Assembly: GCA_029216955.1 (NCBI GenBank)
Contig: JANAVB010015600.1
Coordinates: 34,275,792-34,339,791 of the forward strand
DNA: 64,000 nucleotides
Source of the DNA: Iris pallida
Taxonomy: Eukaryota > Streptophyta > Magnoliopsida > Asparagales > Iridaceae
Reading direction: 5' to 3'
In this document: one piece after another, positions 12,357 to 24,616 of the stretch
How positions within the stretch are numbered: position 1 is the stretch's first letter
Layout of the letters: every line of letters begins with the position of its first letter
Notes under the pieces: model-generated
Told to the model about the DNA's origin: nothing
The model's input: only the letters and a program-made list of their open reading frames with translations
Database searches by the model: none
Made by a program: the position numbers and the translations under genes

Positions 12357-15300
12357 TGTAGCACCCAGTTTCCCAAATGAGAATAATTTTGAAATTTCGT
12401 GTTTATAATTATTTTAATAATGATATTTAATTCATGATATGATTTTTGGTGATTTTAAATCATTTTAAAATTATTTAAGTCAATGACTTGTGGTTTTGAC
12501 GTTTTGCTAGTGAAACCCTAGAGACTTTTAACCTAGAGCCTAACCATGTGATTATGATATTTTAATGTCATTTTTGGCCTAAGGATATTTTTGCATTTGA
12601 CCTCTTTGAATTATTTTGATATTATTTTATTATTTATGATATTTTTTTGGGGTTATTTGAGTCGGGTTCGAATTTCAACTCAATCCGACTTGAAACGGGG
12701 ACCCGGGGGTAGTTTGACTCTAGTGGGACCCACACACTAGTTAGGCATGGCCCATATGATATTAATTTTAGTCCACATGATAGAAATATTTTAGTTAGAG
12801 GTTAGACTAATTATTATGGATAAGGTTAGTGTGATTAGAGACTTTAGAATGACTAATTTAGCCCCAACCAATTAGCCCTTTCCTAATACTCATAGAATAG
12901 GTTAGTGGGGGCATTTTGGACCTTACCATAATAGGACAAATAGCCCCATATGGCCAGCCACTTTGTAGGCTCAAGTTTATTTCATTATTCTCATCCACAC
13001 TCTCTCTCTTGTTCTTTCCCAAATTCCTAGAGAGCAATCCCTAGCAATTTCTCCACCAAATCCTTCCATTTGCCACCAAATCTTCTTCTTTCCTTCTCCA
13101 TTCTAGCCAAGGAGGAAGCTACCCAAGTTTGGGAGGATTCGGAGCTCGTTCGTGTCCTTTTGGAATCTCTACGTGTCGGTGTCGCTCCGGGAAGGCTTTT
13201 CTTCGATTCGATCTACCGGGAGGTATAAATCCCTTCTCCTTTTCATTTTCTCATGCATATAGGTCTATTTTGAACCCATAGGAATGACCTCCATGGTTGT
13301 ATCTCCATTTGCGTCCATGTCATGTCCATTTGGAGGTCATAGGAGTGTCCTTTGTGTTGTGGTTGTGTCCATGTGGGAAAATCCCAAATTTGGACACACT
13401 ATGTGTTGTTGTTATGTATGAATGAATTATTACATGTTTAATCTCATATTTTTTGTATTGGAGACTGTGTTCTATAGTGTCTCATATATATATATATATT
13501 AGTGTAGAGAGTGAGTTCTTGATATATTATGTTATATACTTGTGTTTTTTGTCTCAAACTACCCAAATCCGTCATGATTTTTATCCACATTTTTAATTTC
13601 AGCCCTAACTTAGAAATGTCATAACTTCTAGCTCAAAGCTCGGTTTAATCTCCCGTTTTTTTTAAAAGAAGAGTATTGAAGTTAGATTTCCAAAAAAATG
13701 TATTAATAGGCCTAATTCTTTCTGTAACTTTTTGGAAAATTATTTGAGTGTCAGCTGTACGAAAGACAAACGCGTTCTCGGTGTTTTCGCGATTCCGGGA
13801 GTTTTCGGAAACGAAAACGCGATCCGTTTGAAGTTTCGAAAAGCTAACACATAGATCTATAACATACTTTAATCCTAAATTTTAATTCATACTGAGATGG
13901 TACAGTATTGATTATTAGTAGGAGTTACTATTCGGCATATGCATTTTGTGCACCCTTATGTGTAATATAATGTTCTATTTGATTTTAACCCATGTTAATG
14001 TATATACATTATGTAATTAAATAGAGAATGCAAGCATGAGTAAATGGTTAAATAAATAATGTATGAGGTGTAAGTATCATATCTAATGTAAGCATGTATA
14101 AGTATGGCTTGTAATGAATATGTAGGTTCCATAGTATGTAATGTATGGTACATATAGTGGTGCAAGGGAATAAATAAATGATGAATGAATGCAAGCATGA
14201 ATGTAATATAATAATAGATGTAATGTATGCAATATACAAGTTAATGAGATATAATATTCTATGTTAACACAAATCCTATATTACCTCATGTACCCCCTTA
14301 CACTATGTTGACACTATCACACTTGACATATTGTTCACTTACACTTTGACACTCTTTGATATATATACACTATGTATGCCCATTTAACCCTCACTTGTCC
14401 CTTTGCCATGTTCACATACACACACATAGCCTCTTAAATAAGTATTTATGAATATAGTTAACTTAGCTATGTATGTATATTATATATATGTTAGCATATT
14501 GTGTTGTAATATATAAGTTTATATAACCATTTGAAATGCCATGAATATAGACCTAATGTTGAATACCAATATATGTATGTGTATATATGTGTAGACATAT
14601 ATAGCTTAAAGTAATAGATTACCTAGTGTATATCCAATGTGAATTCTTGCCTATTTGAGTATTGAATAATTGCATGCTATATAGAATTGGGTGTATGTTG
14701 GCTTGTATAGCCTTGTATTGATATGTGCTTGCTAGGATAGTCTTGGTTAGGCCTAGTAAGACTTGCTGGGTTAGGACATGACCTAGTTTGACCTAGTTTG
14801 ACTAGTGCAGTTGACCAGAGTTGACCAAGGGTTGACTTTGGCCTAGTTTGACCTAGATTCATGTAGAATGCATTGTAGTGCTTTATATTACCCTTCTGGA
14901 CATGTTGTGACTTGTGCTGTTCTAATTAGGAGCCAGACACCTCTCCTCGGACAGTATCTTTACCTTGGACATTCAGATATCAGGCGAGTACATTCTCTGA
15001 TCATTTCATATTCTGTTTAGAATTATTTTCTGCATTAAATTACTTTACTTGTACTGTCACGTTGGTCACACGGGTTGGTACTATACGGATCCCTTCTTGA
15101 GATGTTATCCTTAGGGAGCATCGGGTACTACATGTTCTGTGCGTTTCACTTATATGTCGTATCACTATGCTTCACAGGTTCTTCGATCACTTGTGACATA
15201 TACTCTTATGATCACAGAGTCTCATAGAATCCCCATTTTTGGGACTACTATGTATCACCCTTCGGGGGCTTACCACCCTTCGGGGGCTTATCACCTTTCG

Positions 15301-16143
15301 GAGGCTTATCACCCTTTGGGGGCATATCACTCCTTTGGGAGCTTATCACCTTTCGGAGGCTTATCACCCTTCGGGGGCTGTTACATAGTATCATAACATA
15401 ACCTGTTTGGATCCTTGTGTACTGATTGGGGGTACGGGGGAGTAGAAGTAGACATGTGAATAATACCCAAGTAGTATCTTATCAGAATCTCTTCCATAGT
15501 GTCTTATCAGAATCTCTATATCATTTACATATCTATATTGTACTCTGACTCACTAGCCACATGTTAGTTCTCTATTTATAGTAGATATTTCTATTACAGC
15601 TCTCTTTCTGTTTACATACAGCATTTCTTTCAGTACCTGTATCTTACTTTACTGCATAATTATATTTTCTAACATGCTATGAACTGTTGAGATGTAATGT
15701 GCTCGCTCCTGTCCTGACTGGACCTGTTGATAAATTTTACAGATAGCCTGGAGGTTGCCTGCTAGCCTAGAGGAGACAGTAGAGGTTGCATAGATAGCTA
15801 GGGTTTTTGCTTATAGTTTATTTTCAGTCATCTTGAGTTGTATTTATGGATTACTGTATTTGGATTTTGAGATGTATTCTGAGTTTGTATCTTAGACACT
15901 TAGACTTCTATCTGTTGTATCTCTTTTCGACTTCATGTTTTATCTATCTTCCTTTATGCTCTACCTTAGACTGTGATTGAGTTTACATTCTGCTATGTCA
16001 CCCCCATTCGGGGAGTATAAACTGTTTAGTCTTATACTGTTAGATGCATTGAGACCTAGGACAGCGTTCTACCGCCGACACTGCGGCGTAGGCTGGGCGT
16101 TGTTACGTTCTCGTGCCCTAAATCTAGGGTGCGGGTCGTGACA
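12357..16143 (+). repeat. 3' LTR of the LARD
   Basis: Begins TGTAGCACCCAG and ends GGGTCGTGACA, followed by the target duplication ATAAA (16144-16148). Colinear with the 5' LTR throughout. Notable differences: the splice-donor-like site reads AGGCGAGTAC (14992-15001) instead of AGGTGAGTAC, and the terminal stem is one pair longer (CCCTA/TAGGG, 16116-16129). Confidence 0.9.
15253..15379 (+). repeat. Minisatellite in LARD 3' LTR
   Basis: Same 18-bp TATCACCCTTCGGGGGCT type array as at 7752-7877, with one unit carrying an extra base (TCACTCCTTTGGGAG). Confidence 0.88.
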
Positions 16144-16148
16144 ATAAA

Positions 16149-16731
16149 CCTTCATAAATATTTATTAAAAATCAGCAAACATATGTATCCTGAAAATGAG
16201 TTCTCTTTTCCTATTTTTATAAAATACCAAAATTATTTATTAAATGCTGGAAAAATTATAATAAATTATCTACATTAACATAGTATTTAAATACAATTTT
16301 TCCCAAATTTTTACAGTACTTAAAATATATATAAAAATTCAACAACAACAAGCAATAGTTTCTGGAAATTAATTAATTAATTAATTATTTACTATTTTGT
16401 CCTTGTATTCGAAATTGAACCGAAGTCCAGATACAGGACCCAGAGCCATGAATCAAGTCCAATATGACTTGTACAGACTCTAAATATATTAGACACAATT
16501 GGGCCCAAAAACCCATGCTAGGCTTGGACATCAATTGGTCATAATCAATAAAAAGCAGTAATTTATATACATAAATATATTTTTAAAGTGCTAAAATATA
16601 AAAGTCACAATTTAAATAATAAAAATGACTTGTGAATTTATGCACAATAATATTTTGTACAAAGTAGAATGTGAAATACATATATAAATATACAACAACA
16701 ATATTTATATATATACATACAAATATATAGA

Positions 16732-16813
<82 letters not shown>

Positions 16814-16925
16814 TATTCTATATATATATATATATTTGTATATTTATTATATGTATATATATCCATTATATATATATTTCTTATATATATATATATTTGT
16901 ATATTTATTATATGTATATATATCC

Positions 16926-16999
<74 letters not shown>

Positions 17000-18188
17000 A
17001 ATACTGTATACATATATATATAACAGTATATATATAATAATATATATATACATAAATACATATACATATATACATATATATATAAATACATATATACATA
17101 TATACATATATAAAAAAAATATACATATATACATATATAAATATAATAAAATAACTAAAACCAAAACAAAACCAAAAAGAAAGAAGGGGGCTCGAACTCG
17201 GGTCAGGCAAAGGGGTCGGGTTTTAGGCACGATCGGGCTGGCCTGGGGGTTAGCCCGAGCCATCTGTTAGGAAATAGGTTCGAGTTAGTTTTAGGTTAGA
17301 TTTAGGTTAACGGGTTTTAAACCCGATAGCCAAACTTCGTGTCCTGACTGTTAAGGACACGAAGAACGACCGAGTCCAAGTGTCCTAACCATGCACGACA
17401 CGCACGACCCAAGTCAGCCGTGTCCTGACTTACCATTAGAGTCTTCGTGTCCAGGCGAGTCATATAGGTGAGTACGAGACACTAATACGACACGAAACAG
17501 AACTAACACGTACGTGTCCAAGTCGAGCGGGCTGTTGGTGCGGCGATAGGGCGGAGGAAGCGTCGGCGTCATGGCGCTTGGGTGGTGCTGCACTCGGCTG
17601 GCCTCGACGAACTTGGTGGTGGTGGTTGTGGGTGGTGAAGGTGGCTGGGGAGGTGGCGCTATGGGTCGCCGGAGTTAGGGTTAGGGTTAGTGTTCTCGTC
17701 GGGGAAGAAGGGTCTAGGGTGTCGAAAATTAGTCTAGGATTAGGGTTCGGGGTCGGGGAGTATTTATAGAGGGGGTAGGTCGGTTGAAATGGGCTAGGTC
17801 GGCCGTGCGGTGGCAGTCGCCGCTCGTCGACGGTCGTCGGGGGCAGGTAGGAACGTGGGGAGGGGGGTGATGGTGGATTTACCGAAAAGTCCCCCAATTT
17901 TGGGGTTTGGCAAAAAGGTTCCGCTTTCATCGGTTTGTAAATAATTATTTGCAAACCGCAATAAAAATAATTCAACTAATTACAATTTGATATTAAAACA
18001 AATTTAAAAATTACAAAGCGATATTAAAACAATTCAATTTATTATAAAATGATATATTTTGATTTAAAAACTATTTAAAAATCATTCAAAAATTCTAAAA
18101 AATTCCTAGCAATTATATTAATCTATTTTAAATATATAAAAGCTATTTAATATTATAAAAATATTATTTTGAAATTTAGGGGCTTACA
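16149..18188 (-). repeat. 5' LTR of the Ty3 element, upstream part (U3/R side)
   Basis: Read on the minus strand, it opens TGTAAGCCCCTAAATTTC at 18188, a typical Ty3 LTR start, and runs to the LARD insertion at 16149. A TATA-like CTATAAATA (minus strand, around 17769-17761) lies ahead of a CT- and C-rich leader, so transcription of gag-pol probably starts near 17700. A long A-rich and (AT)n section lies downstream of that. The five bases CGTAT at 18189-18193 would be the right target duplication; its partner is off the left edge. Confidence 0.82.
16736..16997. repeat. (AT)n microsatellites inside the Ty3 LTR
   Basis: Two long pure AT runs (about 16736-16811 and 16928-16997) separated by partly duplicated AT-rich DNA containing two copies of TTGTATATTTATTATATG. 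The ORFs of 100-144 codons that overlap it are translations of the dinucleotide repeat and are not genes. Confidence 0.95.
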
Positions 18189-21100
18189 CGTATACAAGGC
18201 ACAAAAAGAAGACGTCTATACAAGTATACCCAAAAGAAAAAATGGGGGAACAACACAGATGACCAGGGTTAGGGATGAAGCGGGGACCAGAATGCGCTTG
18301 AACTATGGGAGCACAGGGTGCTCCGTTTATGGAATTGGCGAGAGATTTCCCGAATGAGCTTGTCGGCATGGAAAGGGTGACCTTCGTATCTCGTTTTGTT
18401 GCGATTCTTCTAAATGACCCACGTTGCGACTGCTGCGACGATCTGGTGTCCGTGGGACGCATTACCCCAAGAGGCTACAAGATCGTGGAAGCATCCGCCA
18501 GTCGGTACAATACTGAAGTGCTGGTTAAGGGTCCTCCAGATACCTCTAGGCAGGTTCCCCTGACAGAAGATGTGATCAATGGTCTCCATCTGGTGGTCTG
18601 AGCAGCAATTGCAGGCTGATGCTAAGCTGATCCCGATGGTGTTGAGGATGTCGTCAGTGGGAAGCTTCTTCCTAATTGCTCTCCACATGAGGAAGGACCA
18701 CTTCTTAGGGATGCAAGTGTGCCAGTAGTGAGCAGTGATATGATGCGGTTGGCCGATACCAAGGAAAGCGGATCTAGCCGACCTAACTGAAAATGCTCCG
18801 GATGCCTCGAGAGTCCATCTCAATGCATCGGTCTCACGCCCGATTCTTAGACCGTTGAGGCGGACTCTGTTCTCCATGTCAGTGCCGCCCCATTCGCACA
18901 TCTTATCCCAGTCCCAGTCGTCAGTAATGTGGTTCCATATGTCCTTAATCCTACAGTCTCTCGGGATCTCCGTGAGACTAGGGATCAAGCTGTCCCCTGT
19001 CCATCTCTTCCGGAATGGGTTAGATTCGCCGGTGCCTAGATGTAGTCTTATGACATGCTCGGCCAGTTCACGTCCGGTTAGGATACGACGCCAAGCCGCT
19101 GAAGATCTGCTATTGGATGTGGCCTCTGAAGAGTGGATGTGCTTGAAGTACCTATCTTTCATAAACCTGCTCCATAAATTCTTGCTTGTCCGGAGGAGCT
19201 ACCACAATTTCATCAAGAAGGCCTTAATGATGTTAGTGAGTTTGTTGAATCCCAGGCCCCCTTCCTCCGTCGGACGAGCCATTGAGTCCCAACTCGCTCA
19301 ATGATGCTTATCATGTCCGTTGCTATGCCCCCAGAAGAAGGTGCAAAAGATCTGCTCTATCGATGAAAGAACCTTCAACGGCGGAGAGCATACGACTATA
19401 GTATGGATTGGTATGGAGGTGAGCACATGATTGATAAAGATCATCTTGCCTCCTGGAGATAAGGTGGCGTTGTGCCACCCTTCGAGTTTGTTCCTGATTC
19501 TACCGATTAACGGCTCAAAGGTCCTAGCATTGGATTTTCCGTACATAAGAGGACATCCGAGATAGTTAAATGGGGGGTGATCGACAGAGAAGGATGTTAA
19601 GTTGGAAATCTTGCTCGCCTGCTCTGTATTGATGTTGTGGTGGGCATAGATGACGCTCTTGGAAGGGTTGATTTTCTGGCCTGAGAAAGTAGAGTACCGC
19701 TGCAGGGTGTTGTGGACCACTTGAACCGCCCTTTCGTCCCCGGATGAGAAGATAAGCTTCGTCCGCAAAAGCCAGATGGGTGATGGTTGGACATCAGCTG
19801 GCTGTGTGGTATTGTTGGAAATGCGGGAGACTGATCATGTTATTAAGGTTCCTACTGAGAGCATCAGCCGCTATGATAAAAACAGTGGAGGATAGAGGGT
19901 CGCCTTGTCTAACACCGCGACTGAATTTGAAGAATCCCTCAGCTTGACCGTTAATGACTGTGGAGAACCACGAGTTGCTGATGGATCTCCACACAGTGTT
20001 GGTCCAAGTTTCGGAGAAGCCAAAAGCCCTGAATACCCATATCATAAATTGCCAGTCCAATCTGTCGTAAGCTTTCTCTATGTCGATTTTTACGATGATG
20101 TTGCCCCCTCTGACGGGAAATTTTATGCAGGTGATTAACTCTTAGGCTAACATGATATTCTCTTGGATGTTTCTCGTATGAACAAACCCACTTTGCTCAA
20201 TGGAGATGATCCTGGGAAGGAGACCCGCCATTCTGGTTGCGATGATCTTAGAGATAATCTTGTTGGTGAAAGTGCATAGGCTTATGGGCCAAAAGTCGCG
20301 AAAGGACTCCGGGTTGTCTTTTTTCGGGATGAGGATCAGATTGGCACTGGAAATGGCTTTGGGGTAAGTGGCTCCTTCGAAGAAAGCGATAGCCGCTTCG
20401 ATGATGTCCTGTTTGATAATGTCCCAGCACGAGCAGAAGAAGACCCCCGAAAACTCGTCAGGACCCGGGGCACTGTGCTCGTTCAGAGCCCACACCGCAT
20501 CTCTTACTTCCTGATCGGTGGGACGGCGTTCTAACTGGGTTTTGTCGGTTTCGTCGATGATGTAGGGGATTTGATCTAGAAAGGCATTGTCTTTGTGGAC
20601 CGTCTCTTTGGTGAATAATTTGGAGTAGAATTCCGTGGCGGCTGCCTGGATGCTCTTTTGGTCGGAAATGATGTTCCTATTGCCGTCAGTGGTATGGTGA
20701 ATCGTAAGCTTCCGTCTGCGGCCATTGACGTAAGCATGGAAGTATTTCGAGTTTTTGTCCCCGTCACTGTCCCATTTCAACCTCGCTTTCTGTTTCCAGA
20801 AGTCAGTCTCCACTTTGAGTCTGAATTTGAGCATAGCCTTGGTAAGGTTCAGGGCTGTCCTGGCCGCCAGGGGATCGGTCCGACGCGAACCTGGCTTCAG
20901 CACGGGTGACGTTGTCTTTCGCAGTCTGAACGGCTTAAAAAATGTCCCCATAGGAAAGTTTGCTCCAATTGGACAGTGCTTTCCTCGTAGCCTTGAGTCT
21001 TTTGCTCACCCGGGCCAGGGGGTCGGGTGAGTCCTCGCGATTCCAAGCTTTCGCGACGATGCCCAAGAATTGGGGGTGCTCGATCCAGAAATCGAGGAAC

Positions 21101-21822
21101 TAAAAATTCTTTTTGGGTGGGTTGGTGTTGCTTTTGATTTCCACCAGCAGCGGGGCATGGTCGGATTCAGAGGAATTGAGATGGGATAGCTTGGTGGTGA
21201 TCCCCATGCCGTGCCACAGGTCGTTCGTAATGGCTCTGTCGAGACGGGAGTATTGGCGTCGGTCGCCTTCTTGTATGTTGCACCAGGTGAAGGTATTGCC
21301 CGAGAACTGGAGGAAGATGAGGTGGGCATTGAAGATAAAGTTATTGAAGTCTTGCATGGCTAGTATAGGAGGAGGACGCCCCCCAAATTTCTTTTCTCTG
21401 CAGGTAATCGCATTAAAGTCTTCGATGCAAAGCCAAGGAGAGCTGGTATGGTACAGGTGAATATTGAGGAGATCGTTCCACAGTTGTTTTCGCTCTGTGA
21501 TATCACAACTGCCATGGACCGCTGAGAGGATAGCGCGCTCGGGAAGCATGGGGTGTTCCAACCAACAGGAAAGGGCCTGACGGGATTCCTGGATGATGCC
21601 AAAGTTGACGTCCTGAGTGCCGAGGATCCAAATGTCGTGTCTGCCCGCTATTGCGGTGGGGAGATTCAGCTGCAGTTGGATGGATTTCAGTCTTTTGATG
21701 GGGATTTTGGGTTCTAGGATAATAAGGATGTCAATCTTGTGGATTTTTCGGAGACTGGAAACTCTCCTTAATGTAGGTTTTTTCCCCAGACCGCGGACAT
21801 TCCAGGATAGGATGTTTATCAT
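18189..21822 (-). pseudogene. LINE ORF2: endonuclease, reverse transcriptase, zf-RVT (decayed)
   Basis: Would nick target DNA and reverse transcribe the LINE RNA. It starts at ATG 21822-21820 (MINILSWNVRGLG). APE-type endonuclease motifs: EPKI, EDFNAI, FTWCN, RLDRAI and SDHAPL (21822-21100). RT motifs: LILIPKKDNPESFRDFWPIS, SGFVHTRNIQENI, KIDIEKAYDRLDW, GVRQGDPLSS and a damaged catalytic box FAD(D) at 19761-19769. A zf-RVT domain follows (WSFLMWRAIRKKLP, CNCC, DHIFC; about 18720-18550). Stops occur at 21100-21102, about 20942, 20142-20144, 19794-19796, 19298-19300, 19199-19201 and 18410-18412; frameshifts occur near 20870 and at the catalytic box near 19760. Most stops replace Trp or Gln. No function expected. 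Confidence 0.93.
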
Positions 21823-24504
21823 TAAAGAGTTGGGGTGGTAGTGGTTTTGTTCCGCTTGGTAGCGGATCTAGTTTGGATGGTTGTGGTCTCATCGGCTCCT
21901 TTCTGGTTGTTGACCCCACTTGAGGTGGTTGCTACTGCTTTTGTCGGATGGAAATGGCCCCGGTTAGATTGTTCGTGAGGGTCCGAGAGGTGACCAATCG
22001 ATTCCCCAGCGGAGTCCAGGATGGGGTCCTCTGGTGGGATAGCTAAGGAGTCACTGGCGCTCCCCGTTAGAGGGATAGTTTGCTGTAGTGGGTAGCCTGC
22101 AGCCTGGATTTATTGTCCTCTCCGCACTTGTTAGGCCCTAGGATAGCAAGAGCTTCCACAACAGGGTCATCGATGATGAGCCTGTGATCTGCTTCGATGC
22201 TGGCGGCGGTCGTCTGTACGCCCTCCGAGACCGGGGGGCACGCTGACTCCGCTGGGGGCTCCGCATTCCTCGAGACAAGAGCATCGAATTGGTTGGAGGA
22301 TGTGAGAGCTTGGGTTTCGGTGAGGGCGCGGTTGATTATGGGGTGCGCTATCTCCGGCGGGGCATCTGCGTCCCCCGAATCAAGAGTGTCAAATTGGTTG
22401 GAGAGTGTGAGGGATTGGGAATTGAAGGGGATCAAGGCTTTGCTGGTGTCTGATTTGCCATCGCTGGAGCCAAAACGTGTATGTGAGTTTGGAAGAGGAA
22501 GAAGGGGAGCCTTGGGAGACATCCCCTCGGAGGGCGATTTGTCGTTCTGACGAGATTTTTTCTTGAGTTCTGGGTGGAGACGGTGGCAGTGCTTTGGGAG
22601 GTGTCCTCTTAAATGGCAGTGGTTGCAGAACAAAATGTGGTTGTCGTATAGGATTTGTTGGGTGTGGGTTTGATTGCCCAGTTCTATCATGATGAAATTG
22701 GGAGGTTCGGATGTGAGATCGATTTCCACACAGATTTTGGCATAGTATGCCTTGGTGAGGTTGCTGGTCTAGGGGGCCATGGACACATACGTCCCAAAGG
22801 AATTAGTAATACGCCTAAGCGCTGCTGGGACAAAACAAATTAGGGGAAGGTTAGGCAGGGTCACCCAGACGGCGACCTTTGTTGAGTCTTCTTTGGTGCT
22901 AAAGCTTGCTGACCACCTGACTATCTTCATCTGGTGGACGTCAACCCTGTACGTGCCTATGGACCAAATCGTCCTATGATCACGGTCGGAGGATAGATGG
23001 AGGAGGATATGTCGGGGATCAAAGGGGGCAACTCGATAGTCCGCCGAAAGTTTCCAGCCGGCTATCGTCTCCTGTACCCTGAGAGTTTGGGACAACCCGA
23101 CAAAAATTTGAGGATGAATGTGTGGGGGAAAGAGGAAGATAGGGAGCACAATTCCAAATCGGAAGAAGGGGACGATCGGCACATGGGATTCCTGGGAATA
23201 CACAACGTCCGGAAGATCGACGTCTGGGATCGGGGAACCCTTAGCAGACGCCAAATCAGGGAGGAGAATAGTGGCGTAGGATGCCTGGGCTGCGCCGGAC
23301 GAGAAAGGAATCGGCTCTGGACGGGGGGCGGTGCGAGATGAGCAGGAGATAGCTAGGGACGACGGATGGGGGTGTCTGAGACAGCCGGATGAGGGGTAGG
23401 CACCGCGAGGGAGGCCGAGACCAGGACGGAAGCCTCCCCGCACGCAGGGAGGGGCGCCACCAGCGCGGGGGCCGACGCTTCGACATCGACCGGAGCGACC
23501 GGTGGACCTGGGAGGAGGGCGACGACCTCCTGGCCAACAAACACTGGGCTCGGGCCGGATGCCGTAGGACCGAAGGTAGGGGAGCCTGGGGGAGGATCCA
23601 CGATGAAGGAGGGGGAGGATAGGGGACGGGGGGTGAGAGGGGCGGCGGCGGACGCCGGGAGAGAAGGAAGGCTGGAAGTAGCTGCGGGCAGTACAGGAAG
23701 GGAATCAGCGTAAAAACCAATGAATGGGAAGGAGCCATCTGCGTAGGAATAATACGCGTGCTGGCCATCCGCATAAGAGTAATACGCTCGCTGGCCGAGG
23801 GTGGGCCCGGCAGAACGCTGGACACGCTGGCCTGACTCAGCGTAAAAATCCGGGGGTGCAGCATTACGCTGGGGGGCAGCGTAAAAAGATGGTTCAGCGT
23901 AACGCGTGGGATCAGCGTAAAGGGCTGAAATAGGAGAGTGGGACCCACAGCAATAATGAGAATGAAGGGCAGTATTACGCGTGTAGTTTGAAAAAGAGGG
24001 TGGGACCACCTCGCACTGGGAACTGCTAACAGCTAGCACGAGGGGTTGACGATTGGGATGCCCGAGGCCTGTACCGCAGGTGGTCTCCCAACCCGAGGAA
24101 GGCAGAGTACCATTTAAAATTTGAACGGAGGGGGAAGGCGCCAATCGGAGATCAGCCGGCTGCTGGTAGTCGGACCCGGAAGGATCGACAAGAAATTCGC
24201 CGGGGATGGAGGGCTGAAGGGGAGTAGAGAGCTGGGGAGAGGACAGGGACGGCCGCTGAGCGACGGGGAAGGGAGGGTCTCCAGGAACCCCAGCAGTGCG
24301 GGATGGGAGGCGAGGCGGCCGGGTCGGGAGTGGAGGGAGCGAAAGGACTGAGAGGGAAGCGGGGAGCGGATGAGAAAAGACAGAAGAGGAGAGGGAAGGC
24401 CTGACTAAATCGAGGCAGTCGCCAGGCCAAGGGTGGTGCTGTGACGAACACCGGGGAGCAGGGGGAGCGGCGCGCGAGAGGGAGGGATCCATGAGAGGGC
24501 GCAA
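21822..24504 (-). pseudogene. LINE ORF1 (Pro/Ser-rich, DUF4283, CCHC) - copy 1
   Basis: RNA-binding chaperone-like protein of plant L1 LINEs. The N-terminal 380 codons (24504-23353) are Pro/Ser/Ala-rich with internal repeats such as AYYSYADG. After a frame change (23443-23353) comes the DUF4283 region (IAGWKL, RHILLHLS, IVRWSASF, VWVTLPNLP; 23100-22770). A TAG at 22769-22771 interrupts it, then in the same frame is a CX2CX4HX4C knuckle (CNHCHLRGHLPKHC, near 22630). The C-terminus runs through another frameshift near 22090 to RSATKRNK and a TAA at 21822-21824 that overlaps the ORF2 ATG. Between about 23160 and 23060 copy 1 is out of frame through two opposite one-base indels relative to copy 2. 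Confidence 0.88.
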
Positions 24505-24604
24505 ATAGGGAAGGAATGGGGGGCGGCCTCCGATCGCCGACTAGCGGCCGGGAGGGAGCTCCCGAGGGGGAAAGTACGCGGAGAGGAGCGCCATTTTTTA
24601 TCTA

Positions 24605-24616
24605 TATATATATATA

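Larger units (their letters stand above)
4858..16143 (+). mobile_element. LARD: large non-autonomous Ty3-type LTR retrotransposon, structurally complete
   Basis: Two directly repeated LTRs (4858-8643 and 12357-16143, 3786 and 3787 bp) flank a 3.7-kb interior. Both start TGTAGCACC and end CGTGACA. The element is bounded by a perfect 5-bp target duplication ATAAA. The interior has a primer-binding block on the left and a polypurine tract on the right but no gag, protease, RT or integrase frame; the longest ORFs are under 85 codons. LTRs of several kb with a non-coding interior of similar size define the LARD class. The two LTRs differ by scattered substitutions and small indels, so this is neither brand new nor ancient. 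It sits inside the 5' LTR of the minus-strand Ty3 element, hence is younger than that insertion. Confidence 0.92.

Noticed and set aside
16836..17270. ORFs of 100-144 codons rich in Tyr and Ile on both strands
   Set aside because: Translations of the (AT)n microsatellites in the Ty3 LTR; no conserved domain and the same open frames on both strands.
17672..17692. Telomere-like GTTAGGGTTAGGGTTAGTG
   Set aside because: Only about three degenerate units inside a transcribed LTR leader; AAACCCTAA-type boxes are common in plant leaders and this is not a telomeric array.
23389..24351. Plus-strand Gly/Arg-rich ORFs opposite LINE ORF1
   Set aside because: Antisense of the Pro/Ser-rich ORF1 coding DNA, with no independent support.
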